64,000 nt of DNA from Methylomonas sp. LL1 (GTDB lineage: Bacteria > Pseudomonadota > Gammaproteobacteria > Methylococcales > Methylomonadaceae): NCBI RefSeq assembly GCF_015711015.1, contig NZ_CP064653.1, forward strand, positions 1,860,001 through 1,924,000. The letters are read 5' to 3'. Below the pieces are notes generated by a model. That model was not told where the DNA came from, searched no databases, and saw nothing but the letters and a program-made list of their open reading frames with translations. Made by a program: the position numbers and the translations under genes. The number at the start of each line of letters is the position of its first letter. Within the stretch, counting starts at the first letter, position 1. Positions 26,186 to 35,791 of the stretch are shown in pieces.

Positions 26186-26239
26186 GCTTGATGCCGCGAT
26201 TGCATGTCGTCAAAAAAATAATCAACCAGGAGTTTAATT

Positions 26240-26683
26240 ATGCATACCATAGACACACTCAACAAATTTCTAAAAGACGAATTATCTGCAACGGAAACCT
26301 ATCAACAGGTGCAGGACAAACTTGCCGAAGATGCCGCATTGGGCGAATCGAAGGATCTTAGGCCCATTTATGAGGATCATAAAGAGGCCGTTTCCAGTTT
26401 ACAGACGCTCATCAGTCAACTGGGAGGAACTCCCTGCGAGGATTCAGGAGCTTGGGGCACTTGGGCGCAAATAGTCCAGGGAGGCGCTAATCTGCTGGGT
26501 AAAGAGGTGGCACTCAAGTCTTTACAGAGCGGCGAAAAAAGTGGCGCAGAAGCATATGAGGAAGCGTTGCAGGAGACTGAACTGCCTTTAGAGATTCGCT
26601 CTTTGATTGAAACGCAGTTGCTGCCTGCTCAACAAGCTCATATTCGTGCTTTGGATCGGCTTTTGGCCACCGAAACTGATTAG
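26240..26683 (+). CDS. DUF2383 ferritin-like four-helix protein
   Basis: A 147-residue all-helical protein. It opens IDTLNKFLKDELSATETY and continues with YEDHKEAVSSLQTLISQLGG and EEALQETELPLEIRSLIETQ, the pattern of the PA2169/DUF2383 family of ferritin-like bundles. The Glu/His residues of a di-iron site are only partly visible. AGGAG precedes the ATG. PA2169-like genes lie in a stationary-phase stress cluster in Pseudomonas aeruginosa, close to catalase, a similar setting to this one. Confidence 0.82.
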   Translation: MHTIDTLNKFLKDELSATETYQQVQDKLAEDAALGESKDLRPIYEDHKEAVSSLQTLISQLGGTPCEDSGAWGTWAQIVQGGANLLGKEVALKSLQSGEKSGAEAYEEALQETELPLEIRSLIETQLLPAQQAHIRALDRLLATETD

Positions 26684-26719
26684 TTTTTCGTCCTTACCTT
26701 AGCGCGCAGTTTTTAAATG

Positions 26720-26761
26720 AAGCCAGCGTGGATTCAAATTAATTCGTGCTGGCTTTATTTA
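26720..26761 (+). terminator. Rho-independent terminator after DUF2383 gene
   Basis: AAGCCAGC (26720-26727) pairs with GCTGGCTT (26748-26755), followed by TATTTATT. The loop is 20 bases. Confidence 0.75.
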
Positions 26762-26814
26762 TTCCGTTACCGGCCTTTAAATAAAGGTTTTTGATGTTTT
26801 TAAGGGAGTCGCCA

Positions 26815-27231
26815 ATGTCACTATTTCATGCTGAAGATTCAACAAGATCAAGCCTGGATCGCGTTCGTAGCTCCACCGCTTCCGATGTCAACGAAGAAAT
26901 AGATCTTCAAACAGATATCAATACTCAACATTATAAGGGCAAATGCAAGGCAGAAATTCTTGAGCGTATTCAAATGCTGGATAAGGAATGGGATATAGAA
27001 CGAGTGCTTGAAGTCAATGCCTCTACTTTAGCTCTATCCGGTCTGATTCTCGGTTTAATCAAAAATCGAAAATGGTTATTTCTGCCCGGCATTGTTTTGC
27101 CGTTTCTGTTGCAGCATGGCATACAAGGATGGTGTCCTCCCTTACCCCTCTTGCGCCGGTTTGGTATCCGTACCCGGGGAGAAATCGACCGGGAAAAATA
27201 CGCGCTTAAAGTCCTGTTAGAGAAAAACTGA
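26815..27231 (+). CDS. Small inner-membrane protein, DUF2892-like
   Basis: A 138-residue protein starting MSLFHAEDSTRSSLDRVR at 26815 (GGGAG upstream). A charged N-terminal half ends in IQMLDKEWDIERVLE; two hydrophobic helices follow (about 80-92 and 97-112), then QGWCPPLPLLRRFGIRTRGE, a conserved-looking Cys-Pro phrase before the C-terminus. I have seen this plan in proteins annotated as DUF2892-type, but that name is tentative. Its N-terminal 32 codons have a broken relative at 31294-31392. Confidence 0.7.
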   Translation: MSLFHAEDSTRSSLDRVRSSTASDVNEEIDLQTDINTQHYKGKCKAEILERIQMLDKEWDIERVLEVNASTLALSGLILGLIKNRKWLFLPGIVLPFLLQHGIQGWCPPLPLLRRFGIRTRGEIDREKYALKVLLEKN

Positions 27232-27355
27232 ATTGAATGTAAGATGCAATTTATGCTTGCGGTGAGGTTCATAGGGTATACAAGGTATAGGAGCGAGCCA
27301 ACTATCCCCCTTAATTATTATCTAGCTTATGAATTACGATAATTGGACTGTTAAT

Positions 27356-27961
27356 ATGAAACCGATTAGTAAAATTTTTTTCAAAGGGTTAATCGCTATT
27401 ATTCCCCTTACATTCACTCTTTATTTGCTTATCTGGTTTGCCGGTACTGCAGAATTGGCACTGGGGAATATATTCAAATTTTTCTTCCCTGACAGTTGGT
27501 ATATAAAGGGCTTGGGGTTTGTGTTAGGTCTTCCTCTAGTGTTTTTTTTCGGGGCTTTCCTAGAATCTCGAACGTTACGAAGCCTGTTCAATAACTTGGA
27601 AGAACTTGTTATCCAAATTCCTGTTGTTAAAAGCGTTTATACAACAATACGCGATTTCAGTTCTCTTTTTTCCAGTAAAAACAAAGGAAAATTTAAACAG
27701 GTAGTTCTAATTAATGTACCTCCCGGCAATGGTCAACAAATAGGTTTTGTCACCGTTTCAGACTTTGAAGAAGTTTTACATACTTTTATTGCCGATGACC
27801 AGATTGCCGTATATTTGCCATTCAGTTATCAGATGGGGGGCAACACCGTCATTATGTCACGGGGAAATGTAACAGAAATAGATATGTCTGTTGAGGATGC
27901 TCTACGTTTTATCGCAACAGCGGGAGTTGTTGGCAATGTCAATGATGACAAATATAGATGA
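27356..27961 (+). CDS. DUF502 family inner-membrane protein
   Basis: A 201-residue membrane protein starting MKPISKIFFKGLIAIIPLTF; an ATG nine codons upstream (27329) is also possible and neither has a strong ribosome-binding site. Two transmembrane segments (about 10-30 and 52-75) are followed by the DUF502 core: IPVVKSVYTTIRDFSSLF, GFVTV and YLPFSYQMGGNTVIM. DUF502 proteins are widespread bacterial and plant membrane proteins of unknown biochemical role. Confidence 0.85.
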   Translation: MKPISKIFFKGLIAIIPLTFTLYLLIWFAGTAELALGNIFKFFFPDSWYIKGLGFVLGLPLVFFFGAFLESRTLRSLFNNLEELVIQIPVVKSVYTTIRDFSSLFSSKNKGKFKQVVLINVPPGNGQQIGFVTVSDFEEVLHTFIADDQIAVYLPFSYQMGGNTVIMSRGNVTEIDMSVEDALRFIATAGVVGNVNDDKYR

Positions 27962-28044
27962 TTCTCTGTTCTTGATAACGCTTCCCAATTTACTTTGAAC
28001 TCTCGGGCAAATTTTATTCCAACCTAACTGAATAAAATTCATCC

Positions 28045-28947
28045 ATGCCATCTCCCAACCCAACCATCGCCATTCTTTATGCATTTGCTGCGAATTTAGG
28101 CATTGCAGCGGCAAAAACCGGTGCTGCATTCTGGACGGGTTCTAGTTCTCTATTAGCCGAAGCCATTCACTCGTATGCCGATTGTGGAAACCAAGTACTA
28201 TTGTTCATCGGTATGAAACGATCTGAAAAAGAAGCGACCCGTAAACATCCCATGGGTTTTGGAAGGGAATCTTATATTTGGTCCATGATGGTGGCATTCA
28301 TCTTGTTTTCCGTAGGTGGCGTGTTTTCCATTCATGAAGGATGGCAGCGATATATGCACCCGCATACTGTTGAAAATGAGGGTGTCGCATTGCTTGTTTT
28401 GCTGATTGCGTTGGGTTTGGAATATTTTTCTTTAAAAAAGGCGCTGGCGGTAATTCAACCAGAGAAAGGCGTCCGCTCACTGTGGCAATGGTTTAAAGAT
28501 ACTCAGTCCAGCGAATTGATGGTGGTTACAGGTGAAGACCTGGCAGCCTTGGCTGGACTCGGGATTGCGCTGGTAATGCTGGGCCTGACAATGATTACCG
28601 GCAATACCGCCTATGATGCCGTAGGCTCGATTTTAATCGGGGTTTTATTGATTACAGTTGCCGTTGTGGTGGGCACAGAGGTGCACTCTTTGCTGCTCGG
28701 TGAGGCGGCTGTTGATATCAGCGATAACGTACAGCAATATCTGGAGAATCAGCCCTGTGTACTACAGGTACTGAATGTATGGGCGATCAATCACGGCAAT
28801 AATGTCATGGTTACCATTAAAGCCGAACTCCAACCCGATATGATCGTGATGAATGCAGTTGATGAAATTAATGCGATGGAACGGCAAATCAAGCAAACGC
28901 ATGCGCGGGTTAAATGGATATTCTTTGAGATTGATAACGCTGATTAA
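28045..28947 (+). CDS. Cation diffusion facilitator (ZnT9/SLC30A9-like)
   Basis: A 300-residue CDF transporter with about six membrane helices. Helix 2 has HSYAD, the usual metal-binding HxxxD. In helix 5 the second half-site reads GEDLAALAG, with Glu-Asp in place of the HxxxD pair, the feature of the SLC30A9-like branch. A cytoplasmic C-terminal domain (about 215-300) follows. The transported metal (Zn, Mn or Fe) cannot be told from sequence. It is convergent with the next gene, one base between stops. Confidence 0.87.
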   Translation: MPSPNPTIAILYAFAANLGIAAAKTGAAFWTGSSSLLAEAIHSYADCGNQVLLFIGMKRSEKEATRKHPMGFGRESYIWSMMVAFILFSVGGVFSIHEGWQRYMHPHTVENEGVALLVLLIALGLEYFSLKKALAVIQPEKGVRSLWQWFKDTQSSELMVVTGEDLAALAGLGIALVMLGLTMITGNTAYDAVGSILIGVLLITVAVVVGTEVHSLLLGEAAVDISDNVQQYLENQPCVLQVLNVWAINHGNNVMVTIKAELQPDMIVMNAVDEINAMERQIKQTHARVKWIFFEIDNAD

Positions 28948-28948
28948 G

Positions 28949-30001
28949 TTATTGACGGTTACTTACCTGGCTTTCTTTTCCCAGGATCTCCCAACAGGTA
29001 ATAAATAAAGCCGCAATAATGGGGCCTAGTACAAATCCTGTTAAGGAAAACCAGGTTAATCCACCCAGAGTGGATACCAATACCAAATAATCCGACATTT
29101 TACTGTCTTTACCTATCAGCCGTGGCCTCAGAAAATTATCAATCATACCAATGACTAAAATACCGATTGCCAAAACGATAGTTCCTTTTAAAGTTTGTCC
29201 TTGTAAAAATAAAATGATCGCGGCAGGAGTCCAAATTAGAGCGCTGCCTATAGGTAATAACGATAAAACTATCATTAACATACCCCATAAAAAAGCTGCT
29301 GGAATGCCTACAAACCAAAATAATAATCCCCCGATACTGCCCTGAATGACAGCGACTAGTAATCCGCCTTTGACAGTCGCTCGAGCTACGCTGGTGAAAC
29401 GCTCAAATAACTCTATTTCTATCCTGTCACCTATTGGGATTAAGGACATGAGTTTTCTTATCAATTGTTGGCCATCCCGCAATAGAAAAAATAGAATGTA
29501 GAAAGCTAGGGCAACCTGAACGATCAGATTTAATAGGTTCTGGGTCAATGCGGGGAGTTGTTGCGCTATATATTTTACTGCTTGGGTAAAGGCATTCCCT
29601 GCTGAGGCGCTTATCTGCTCAACGCTTACTGCTTCCATATGTGAAAGCTTATTGAATATTGGCAAAAGAAGCGCGAGAGTATCTTGAAAATAAACTTGAG
29701 GATTTATTTCCCCGTTTTGTATCTTTTGATAATAGGCTGTGCTTTCATCCGTTATCATCAAGGTTAAGGTCAACAAAGGAAGAACAAAAACCAGAATAAT
29801 CATCATCATGGTCAAAAACAACGGCAGTATTTCTGAGTTTTTAAAATAGTGTTTAATCCACTGATAAACAGGATGAAAAACTACCGCCAGAATGATGGCC
29901 CAAAAACAAGCTAATAAAAAATCTTTAATCAATAGAAAAAAAGATACCGTCACTAACAAAACGAAGGTCAGAAAAAGAATATAAGGGGTATTTTTTTGCA
30001 T
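28949..30001 (-). CDS. AI-2E family transporter (PerM-like)
   Basis: A 350-residue protein with about seven to eight membrane helices, starting MQKNTPYILF at 30001; the longer frame upstream is not credible. Family phrases include YILFFLLRDGQ, GGLLFWFVGIPAAFLWG and IDNFLRPRLIGKDSKMS. Members include TqsA and Na+/H+ antiporters, so the substrate is open. Confidence 0.87.
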   Translation of the reverse strand: MQKNTPYILFLTFVLLVTVSFFLLIKDFLLACFWAIILAVVFHPVYQWIKHYFKNSEILPLFLTMMMIILVFVLPLLTLTLMITDESTAYYQKIQNGEINPQVYFQDTLALLLPIFNKLSHMEAVSVEQISASAGNAFTQAVKYIAQQLPALTQNLLNLIVQVALAFYILFFLLRDGQQLIRKLMSLIPIGDRIEIELFERFTSVARATVKGGLLVAVIQGSIGGLLFWFVGIPAAFLWGMLMIVLSLLPIGSALIWTPAAIILFLQGQTLKGTIVLAIGILVIGMIDNFLRPRLIGKDSKMSDYLVLVSTLGGLTWFSLTGFVLGPIIAALFITCWEILGKESQVSNRQ

Positions 30002-30189
30002 GGCCACCAACTTGAAGCAAATGAACAGTTTAGGTACCCTATCATTGCAATAATGAGTTCCCAAAACAGTTGGAATCGGGGTCTGAAGTCCAGTGATACG
30101 AAAACGTACACTCAGACCAGATATAACCAAAAATCAAGTCTAAAAATTAGTCTGTTCGATAGCGTAGCTTATTAGAGATTGGGGGGTTC

Positions 30190-30238
30190 TGATCCGTTCA
30201 GCATCCAACATTGGTTGCTGAATTATTCAGAATTTCCG
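30190..30238. repeat. Right copy of the imperfect ~50-bp repeat
   Basis: Starts TGATCCGTTCAGCATCC and ends TTCAGAATTTCCG, matching 21678-21727 in the same orientation at roughly three bases in four. It lies in the 327-base stretch 30002-30328, which otherwise shows no gene. Confidence 0.6.
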
Positions 30239-30328
30239 TGGACATCGAAACAGGCTTGCAACTTAAGGTTTCTCTTGCAACGCCTCTTGAAACAAACCGG
30301 ACCAACCTTCTGAGAGGGCTTGAGCCGA

Positions 30329-30520
30329 TCAATGCCAATCGTTTTTGTGGGTTTTCTTGATTTTTTCCCTGACATCACTAAACCCATTTTGCCTCTTGCC
30401 GACATTCTGCTGTGGGTATCTATCTACCTCAATATCGTCTTGGTCCCGTTGGGTATTAATTACATTCTCACTTACAGATGGGGTTTCTTCGGTTTGCTGA
30501 TTAGTCTGTTTATGTTTCAT
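30329..30520 (-). CDS. 63-residue hydrophilic protein, unknown function
   Basis: ATG at 30520 with AGGAAA eight bases upstream opens a 63-residue, almost wholly hydrophilic protein starting MKHKQTNQQTEETPSVSENV and ending KIKKTHKNDWH. It is rich in Gln, Asn, Lys, Asp and Glu and has no Cys and no membrane helix, suggesting a disordered or small helical stress peptide. The frame continues upstream without stops but the good ribosome-binding site fixes this start. I do not know the family. Confidence 0.55.
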   Translation of the reverse strand: MKHKQTNQQTEETPSVSENVINTQRDQDDIEVDRYPQQNVGKRQNGFSDVREKIKKTHKNDWH

Positions 30521-30881
30521 CACGGTTTCCTGACAATTCGTTGCTGTTACCCAAAGGTCTAATAACAATTCTCGTCGCACGGTAAAAACAGTACCGATAA
30601 AAATGAAATGATTCAGTGCGGTACTGCACATAGGACTGGGCGTTGAAAAGCGACATGTTCTCCGCCTCTGACGAGTCTCATCTCCGTTGCGGTAGATAAT
30701 TCGAACCAATCACCCAAAGCGAACGCCCAGAAAACCTCATTTCAACCTTGGTCAGTTAAGACAAAAACTGCACATCACAAGACGCTATGTGATTAATCGT
30801 ACAGACATCCTGAAGCAGAACGGTATATACATACGGCGTAATCGCTTTTCCTTGAAAATCGTTCTTAAAGGGAGTTCTAAC

Positions 30882-31256
30882 ATGTATAAATTAATTGTCG
30901 GATTTATCCTGCTCATCACTTTTCCCATGCTTTGTAGGGCCGAAGTGCTTAATGACGCTCAAAGTTCGCCCGTCCAGCCTTCTGACACCGAATCACAAAC
31001 GACCTCGGAAAAAGCCAATGGCGACTCTGCGGACACGCAAGGCGGAGCTTACGATATCTGCCTACGCGCCACTCAGCGCTTCGAACAACAGGAAAAAGAA
31101 AAAGGAACCGAAAAAGCCGCAATAGCATCACTATCCGCTTCGTGCAAAACGGAATTGAAGCCCGCCAAGTATTGGTTTTGCATGGAAAAAGAAGCTATCG
31201 CGGAAGTCGACTTTAATGCCGCCCATTGGCGTTGCGCAAAAAAACTTAACCATTAA
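30882..31256 (+). CDS. Small secreted four-cysteine protein
   Basis: A 124-residue exported protein starting MYKLIVGFILLITFPMLCRA at 30882, with AAAGGGAG upstream. The signal peptide is cut near LCRA-E. A Ser/Thr/Gln-rich linker (about 25-60) precedes a compact domain with four Cys (YDICLRA, ASCKTE, WFCMEKE, WRCAKKL) that probably form two disulfides. No family recognised. The 361 bases before it (30521-30881) show no other gene. Confidence 0.6.
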   Translation: MYKLIVGFILLITFPMLCRAEVLNDAQSSPVQPSDTESQTTSEKANGDSADTQGGAYDICLRATQRFEQQEKEKGTEKAAIASLSASCKTELKPAKYWFCMEKEAIAEVDFNAAHWRCAKKLNH

Positions 31257-31293
31257 ATTAACAATGGATTCAGAAGCTAATCGTAGAGGCATA

Positions 31294-31392
31294 ATGTCAG
31301 TATTGAGAGTTGAAGACTCAGCAAAAACAAGCCCGGATCAAATTCGAAAATCAACTGCTGTCCATGTAAACGCAGCAATCGATCACCAATAA
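31294..31392 (+). pseudogene. Truncated relative of the 26.8-kb membrane protein
   Basis: A 32-codon frame, MSVLRVEDSAKTSPDQIRKS continuing TAVHVNAAIDHQ then stop, aligns with the N-terminus of the protein at 26815 (MSLFHAEDSTRSSLDRVRSS, TASDVNEEIDLQ). About half the positions are identical, and the match ends where this copy meets its TAA. The membrane part is absent downstream. It is a remnant of a duplication or of an older copy of the cassette; a functional short peptide is less likely. Confidence 0.6.
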
Positions 31393-31504
31393 TCCCAAGG
31401 TCAGGCAAGATAAACTGGCAGTTAGTCCGCGAGTGACACACAATAGCGATCGCTTATAATGCACCTAATGAACTTTAGTTTCGTTTATTTAAACGTACCC
31501 AAAG

Positions 31505-33367
31505 TTAATCCGTTGCCTGCCGTATCATTTTCTGGCAATCAATGTTTTCAACCTCGCCTATATCTATCGGCGGTAGCAGCATGAGAGTAGACAAAGGGTC
31601 AATTGAAAATTTTGGTTTTAATATAGTGCCGGAAACATTTAAGGTGGAACGAAGGGTAAGCGGACTAAAATCACGCGGATAAGGGGTGATCGCTACTTCA
31701 AATGTTTCGTTTTTAAATGACAAATAGCCATTGCCATGAACAACACTATCCTTGGTATTCAGCAATAAAGTTTTTAACTGACCAATCCCGTCTTTAATAT
31801 CGACGTCAACAATCGCGCAGAGAATAGGAATTTGAGTATCTCCCGAGATATAGTAGCCAAGAGCGTGGAAAATATCTAAACCTATCAACTCTACTATCAA
31901 AGCGCTAATTTTACCATCGTGTTGCACTAAATACGCTTCTCCATTGGAACTTGAAAGTATAGCTTTAAGTGAATTGCCAGACCCTTTTATTTTCAATTTA
32001 CCGTTAATTTTTCCCAATGTTTTCTGAATATCTTTAACTTCCCTGATTAGCTTGCTCAAAGGTAGGTCAATCACATTAATTTGGATGTCAACATCTGCCG
32101 TGTTTTGAGATCCATAGGCTGACATCCAAAGATTTACCCGTCCATCGTCAATTCCGAACATGACAGGTTCGAATTTCAACACACCATTATTGAGCGATAT
32201 TTGACCGTCAAAGTTGGTTAGGGGGATTTCCTTGTTAATGATATTCGTGGCTCGAAGCCGAGCCTTGCCATTGGCGGCATGAATTTGTTTAAAATCGAAA
32301 TGACGCTCGGGTATCAAAGTATTATCTTCAGTAACACTTTGATCTGTGTGGCTGGGTTCGCCGCCAATAAATCCGCTTAAATCGGCAAGGTCAAGCGTTT
32401 TAGCGAACAAATCCATATCGAAATACAAGAGTTCAAGTGTTGGATTGATTAGAACTGTTCCTTGCAAATCACTATGACCAATTTCACCATTAAAATGATC
32501 AAAGCGCCAAGTGCTATCCTGACGGCTTAAATCCCCCGTTATTTTATAGGCTGAGCTAGGTGGTAACGGGATGCCGATTAAAGGAAATAATTCGGCAATA
32601 TCAGCTCCTGTAAAAGAAAGCTTAAGCTTTGGATCAGGCGCTTGCAGAGGATGAATCACTGTGCCGAGAATAGCTATTTCCGTTTGGCCGAACACCATAT
32701 TCAACTTGATAGGATAGGGATTATTTTCTGAGCCTAATTCTGCATAGGAACCGGCAGCAGCCTGGATATTTAGCGTTTTGTGTTGGTAGTTGCCCTTACT
32801 TTCAATGATAATCGGCAGTTGCCAGCCACCAGAGCCTATCAAGGAATCTATATTCCCTTCAAAATTCATATCACGGATTTCATCATAATAATGAAATATT
32901 CCAGAAATAATATGAAGATTCTCGAAAATAACCGGTAACTCAAGAGCGCTTGAATCAGCTTTCGGGCCAGAAAAACGCCAGTTTGCATCATTTTTTTTAT
33001 TTTTTAATAGGAATAACTCCGGCTTGCTAATGCTTAAATCATTAATGAATATTTCACCATGAAAAAGCTTTGAAATTGAAATTTGTAATGTTAATTTATC
33101 GATTTGTGCAACATTTTCAGGACTCGGCCAAGCCGTATTTTTGATTGAGATATTACGAAGAGTCAGTTCAGGTTGCCAGCCATATTCAAAAATAGTTTTG
33201 CCTTTTATATCAAGCTTTAACTTTTGGGTATTAACGCTATTCTCAATAAACCAAATCCTAGCATTATCGGAATAGGCAAAAATTAGTAGCATACTGCCAA
33301 AAGCAAATAACCCTATTAGTAACATGACTAAAAATATTCGGGTTAGGCTTATCAGTTTGCAGTTCAT
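31505..33367 (-). CDS. AsmA family envelope protein
   Basis: A 620-residue protein with one N-terminal membrane helix (about 10-31) and a long periplasmic beta-rich body. The AsmA_2 region is visible near the C-terminus: DLPLSKLIREVKDIQKTLGK, GKLKIKGSGNSLKAILSSSN and VHGNGYLSFKNETFEVAITP. AsmA-like proteins form bridge-like grooves that move phospholipids between membranes. It reads toward the stress genes on the minus strand, with no close operon partner; composition is AT-rich like the block. Confidence 0.85.
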   Translation of the reverse strand: MNCKLISLTRIFLVMLLIGLFAFGSMLLIFAYSDNARIWFIENSVNTQKLKLDIKGKTIFEYGWQPELTLRNISIKNTAWPSPENVAQIDKLTLQISISKLFHGEIFINDLSISKPELFLLKNKKNDANWRFSGPKADSSALELPVIFENLHIISGIFHYYDEIRDMNFEGNIDSLIGSGGWQLPIIIESKGNYQHKTLNIQAAAGSYAELGSENNPYPIKLNMVFGQTEIAILGTVIHPLQAPDPKLKLSFTGADIAELFPLIGIPLPPSSAYKITGDLSRQDSTWRFDHFNGEIGHSDLQGTVLINPTLELLYFDMDLFAKTLDLADLSGFIGGEPSHTDQSVTEDNTLIPERHFDFKQIHAANGKARLRATNIINKEIPLTNFDGQISLNNGVLKFEPVMFGIDDGRVNLWMSAYGSQNTADVDIQINVIDLPLSKLIREVKDIQKTLGKINGKLKIKGSGNSLKAILSSSNGEAYLVQHDGKISALIVELIGLDIFHALGYYISGDTQIPILCAIVDVDIKDGIGQLKTLLLNTKDSVVHGNGYLSFKNETFEVAITPYPRDFSPLTLRSTLNVSGTILKPKFSIDPLSTLMLLPPIDIGEVENIDCQKMIRQATD

Positions 33368-33516
33368 TGGTTATTTGAGAACGCTGGCGGTAGAGTTTGG
33401 CGACGGGATTGGCACCAATAAGAAACTCAAAAATGCCACCTTTAACAACCAAAACGAATTAAAAGCTTTGTGCCTGGAAGTCAAAGGTGAGGCACATGCT
33501 TTGGATAGCGAAATTA

Positions 33517-35631
33517 TCAAGCCAGTGTTCTGATACTGGCTTCGCGCTCCCACTGCCGGGTCTTGGCAGCAGCGATGAAATCATCCACGCAATCGATGTT
33601 AAACACGCCGCCATCAGGTTTAATATTCGCCGTGGTCAGTAAGACTGCGCCGCCCTCGTCAACAATTAGCGCTTTCAAATGACCAAACGCATCGCGCACG
33701 AAATCAATGGCGGCGGCTTCTTTGGCCAATGACGCGGCGGCATGTTCGGTCAGGAGGATGGAGACCGCGTCAAACATTACTGACGGCGTACCCGCCAATT
33801 GGCCATCGACTTTCATCAGCCAGCCGTCAGCGAGTGTGGCTTCAGCTATTACCGTGGCGACAATTTTGCTTGTTGCGCCGGCGTTGGTCACAGCTTGCTG
33901 CACAGCGGCAATACTTGCCGCATCCGAACCCTCCGCGATCAATATCCCAACACTCCGACCCTCAAGTGTATTCTTCATGTTACCGATCAGCTGTAACGCC
34001 GGCGATGACTCCAATTCCTGGATCGCCACCGCCGCAGTTGGCGCTGGCGGCAATTCAATCAGACCTAGGCCGGAGGCTACCCGCTGCGCAAGGTCTTGTT
34101 CGATATGACGTAGGTGACCGACCATCGCGGCACGAATATGCGGATGTTCTACCTTGGATAGTTCAAAGACCAAGGCCGAGGCCAGATGCGCTTGTTCGTA
34201 GGCAGACTGACTCAGATAAAACTGCCTGGCCTGACTGTAATGATCGGCAAAGCTCTCGGGTCGAATTCGCCCCTTGGCACCACTCTCATCAATCGACGCA
34301 CTGCGAAAGCCGTTGGCCGCTTGTTCGCGTGGCGAATCAACTGCCAGCGTATTGGGTTCGTAAGCCACCCGCCCGCGCGCTTGCGCCATTTGCATGTGAC
34401 CGTCGCGCTGGTGATTGGCGAAGGGACACTGCGGTGCATTGACCGGGATTTGGTGAAAATTCGCTGAGCCCAGCCGGGATAGTTGCGTGTCCAGATAGGA
34501 GAACAGCCGGCCCTGCAATAAGGGATCGTTGGAGAAATCGATGCCAGGCACCACATGAGACGGGCAAAACGCCACCTGTTCGGTTTCCGCGAAAAAATTG
34601 TCCGGCCAGCGATTCAATACCATGCGGCCGATAACCCGCAACGGCACCAACTCTTCCGGGATCAGTTTGGTAGGATCGAGATGATCGAACGGGAAGGCAT
34701 CGGCATCTTCTTGCGTGAACAATTGCACCGCCAAGTCCCATTCCGGGAAGTTGCCGGCGCTGATCGCTTCGAACATGTCGCGACGATGAAAGTCGGAGTC
34801 GGCACCGGCTATTTTCACCGCCTCATCCCAGAGGGTGGATTGCAAACCCAGCTTCGGCCGCCAGTGAAATTTCACGAAGGTCGAATCGCCGGCGGCATTG
34901 ATCAAGCGAAACGAATGAATACCGAAGCCTTCGATCATCCGCAACGAACGCGGCAAGGTGCGGTCCGACATCACCCACATCACCATATGCATGGCTTCCG
35001 GTGTTAAAGAAATAAAATCCCAAAAGGTGTCATGTGCCGACGCCGCTTGCGGAAAGCCACGGTCAGGTTCCATTTTAACGGCATGAATCAGATCGGGAAA
35101 TTTAATAGCATCCTGGATGAAGAACACCGGGATGTTATTGCCGACCAAATCCCAATTGCCTTCCTTGGTGTAGAACTTGACGGCAAAGCCGCGCACATCG
35201 CGCGGCGTATCGGCGGAGCCGGAGCCACCGGCGACAGTGGATATGCGCGTAAACAGCGGCGTTTGTGCGCCCAATTCGGTCAGCACTTTGGCGGTGGTGT
35301 ATTGTTCCAGGGATTCGGTGAGCTCGAAAAAGCCATGCGCACCGGTACCACGGGCGTGGACGATGCGTTCCGGTATTCGCTCATGGTCGAAATGCGTGAT
35401 TTTTTCGCGCAGAATGAAGTCTTCCAGCAGCGTCGGGCCATTGGGATTAGCTCTCAGAGAATTCTGATTATCGGCAATCGCTAAACCCTGATTGGTCGTC
35501 AAAGTGGGCTGATCGTCGATGGCTGACTGGTGCCACTCGCCGCCGTTGCCGACTGAAATTGTCGATACTTCCTCCCCAAATTGGGCTGGTTCGTTCGCTA
35601 CGGTTAGAACAGGTGTTTTTGCTTTATTCAT
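33517..35631 (-). CDS. katE: Large-subunit catalase HPII (KatE type)
   Basis: A 704-residue clade-2 haem catalase that splits hydrogen peroxide. The distal His is in [14 protein letters not shown], the distal Asn in [16 protein letters not shown] and the proximal haem Tyr in [15 protein letters not shown]-terminal DJ-1/GATase-like domain (about 555-690, [14 protein letters not shown]) marks the large-subunit clade. Length is close to the usual 700-750. In most gammaproteobacteria this gene is RpoS-controlled, consistent with the stress genes beside it. GC content is higher than in the block to its left. Confidence 0.95.
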   Translation of the reverse strand: MNKAKTPVLTVANEPAQFGEEVSTISVGNGGEWHQSAIDDQPTLTTNQGLAIADNQNSLRANPNGPTLLEDFILREKITHFDHERIPERIVHARGTGAHGFFELTESLEQYTTAKVLTELGAQTPLFTRISTVAGGSGSADTPRDVRGFAVKFYTKEGNWDLVGNNIPVFFIQDAIKFPDLIHAVKMEPDRGFPQAASAHDTFWDFISLTPEAMHMVMWVMSDRTLPRSLRMIEGFGIHSFRLINAAGDSTFVKFHWRPKLGLQSTLWDEAVKIAGADSDFHRRDMFEAISAGNFPEWDLAVQLFTQEDADAFPFDHLDPTKLIPEELVPLRVIGRMVLNRWPDNFFAETEQVAFCPSHVVPGIDFSNDPLLQGRLFSYLDTQLSRLGSANFHQIPVNAPQCPFANHQRDGHMQMAQARGRVAYEPNTLAVDSPREQAANGFRSASIDESGAKGRIRPESFADHYSQARQFYLSQSAYEQAHLASALVFELSKVEHPHIRAAMVGHLRHIEQDLAQRVASGLGLIELPPAPTAAVAIQELESSPALQLIGNMKNTLEGRSVGILIAEGSDAASIAAVQQAVTNAGATSKIVATVIAEATLADGWLMKVDGQLAGTPSVMFDAVSILLTEHAAASLAKEAAAIDFVRDAFGHLKALIVDEGGAVLLTTANIKPDGGVFNIDCVDDFIAAAKTRQWEREASIRTLA

Positions 35632-35791
35632 GATGCATCCCCAATGGATTTAGCGTGTCGGCTTATAATCGAAAGATCATCCGACACCTAGCGCTTGGGG
35701 TCTGTACGCTACGCCACTTTTAAAAGCTTGATCGTGATTTGAGTTGTTTAACAGAGGTGGGCCGTATTATTTATGCCGAGTTTTCCAATTC

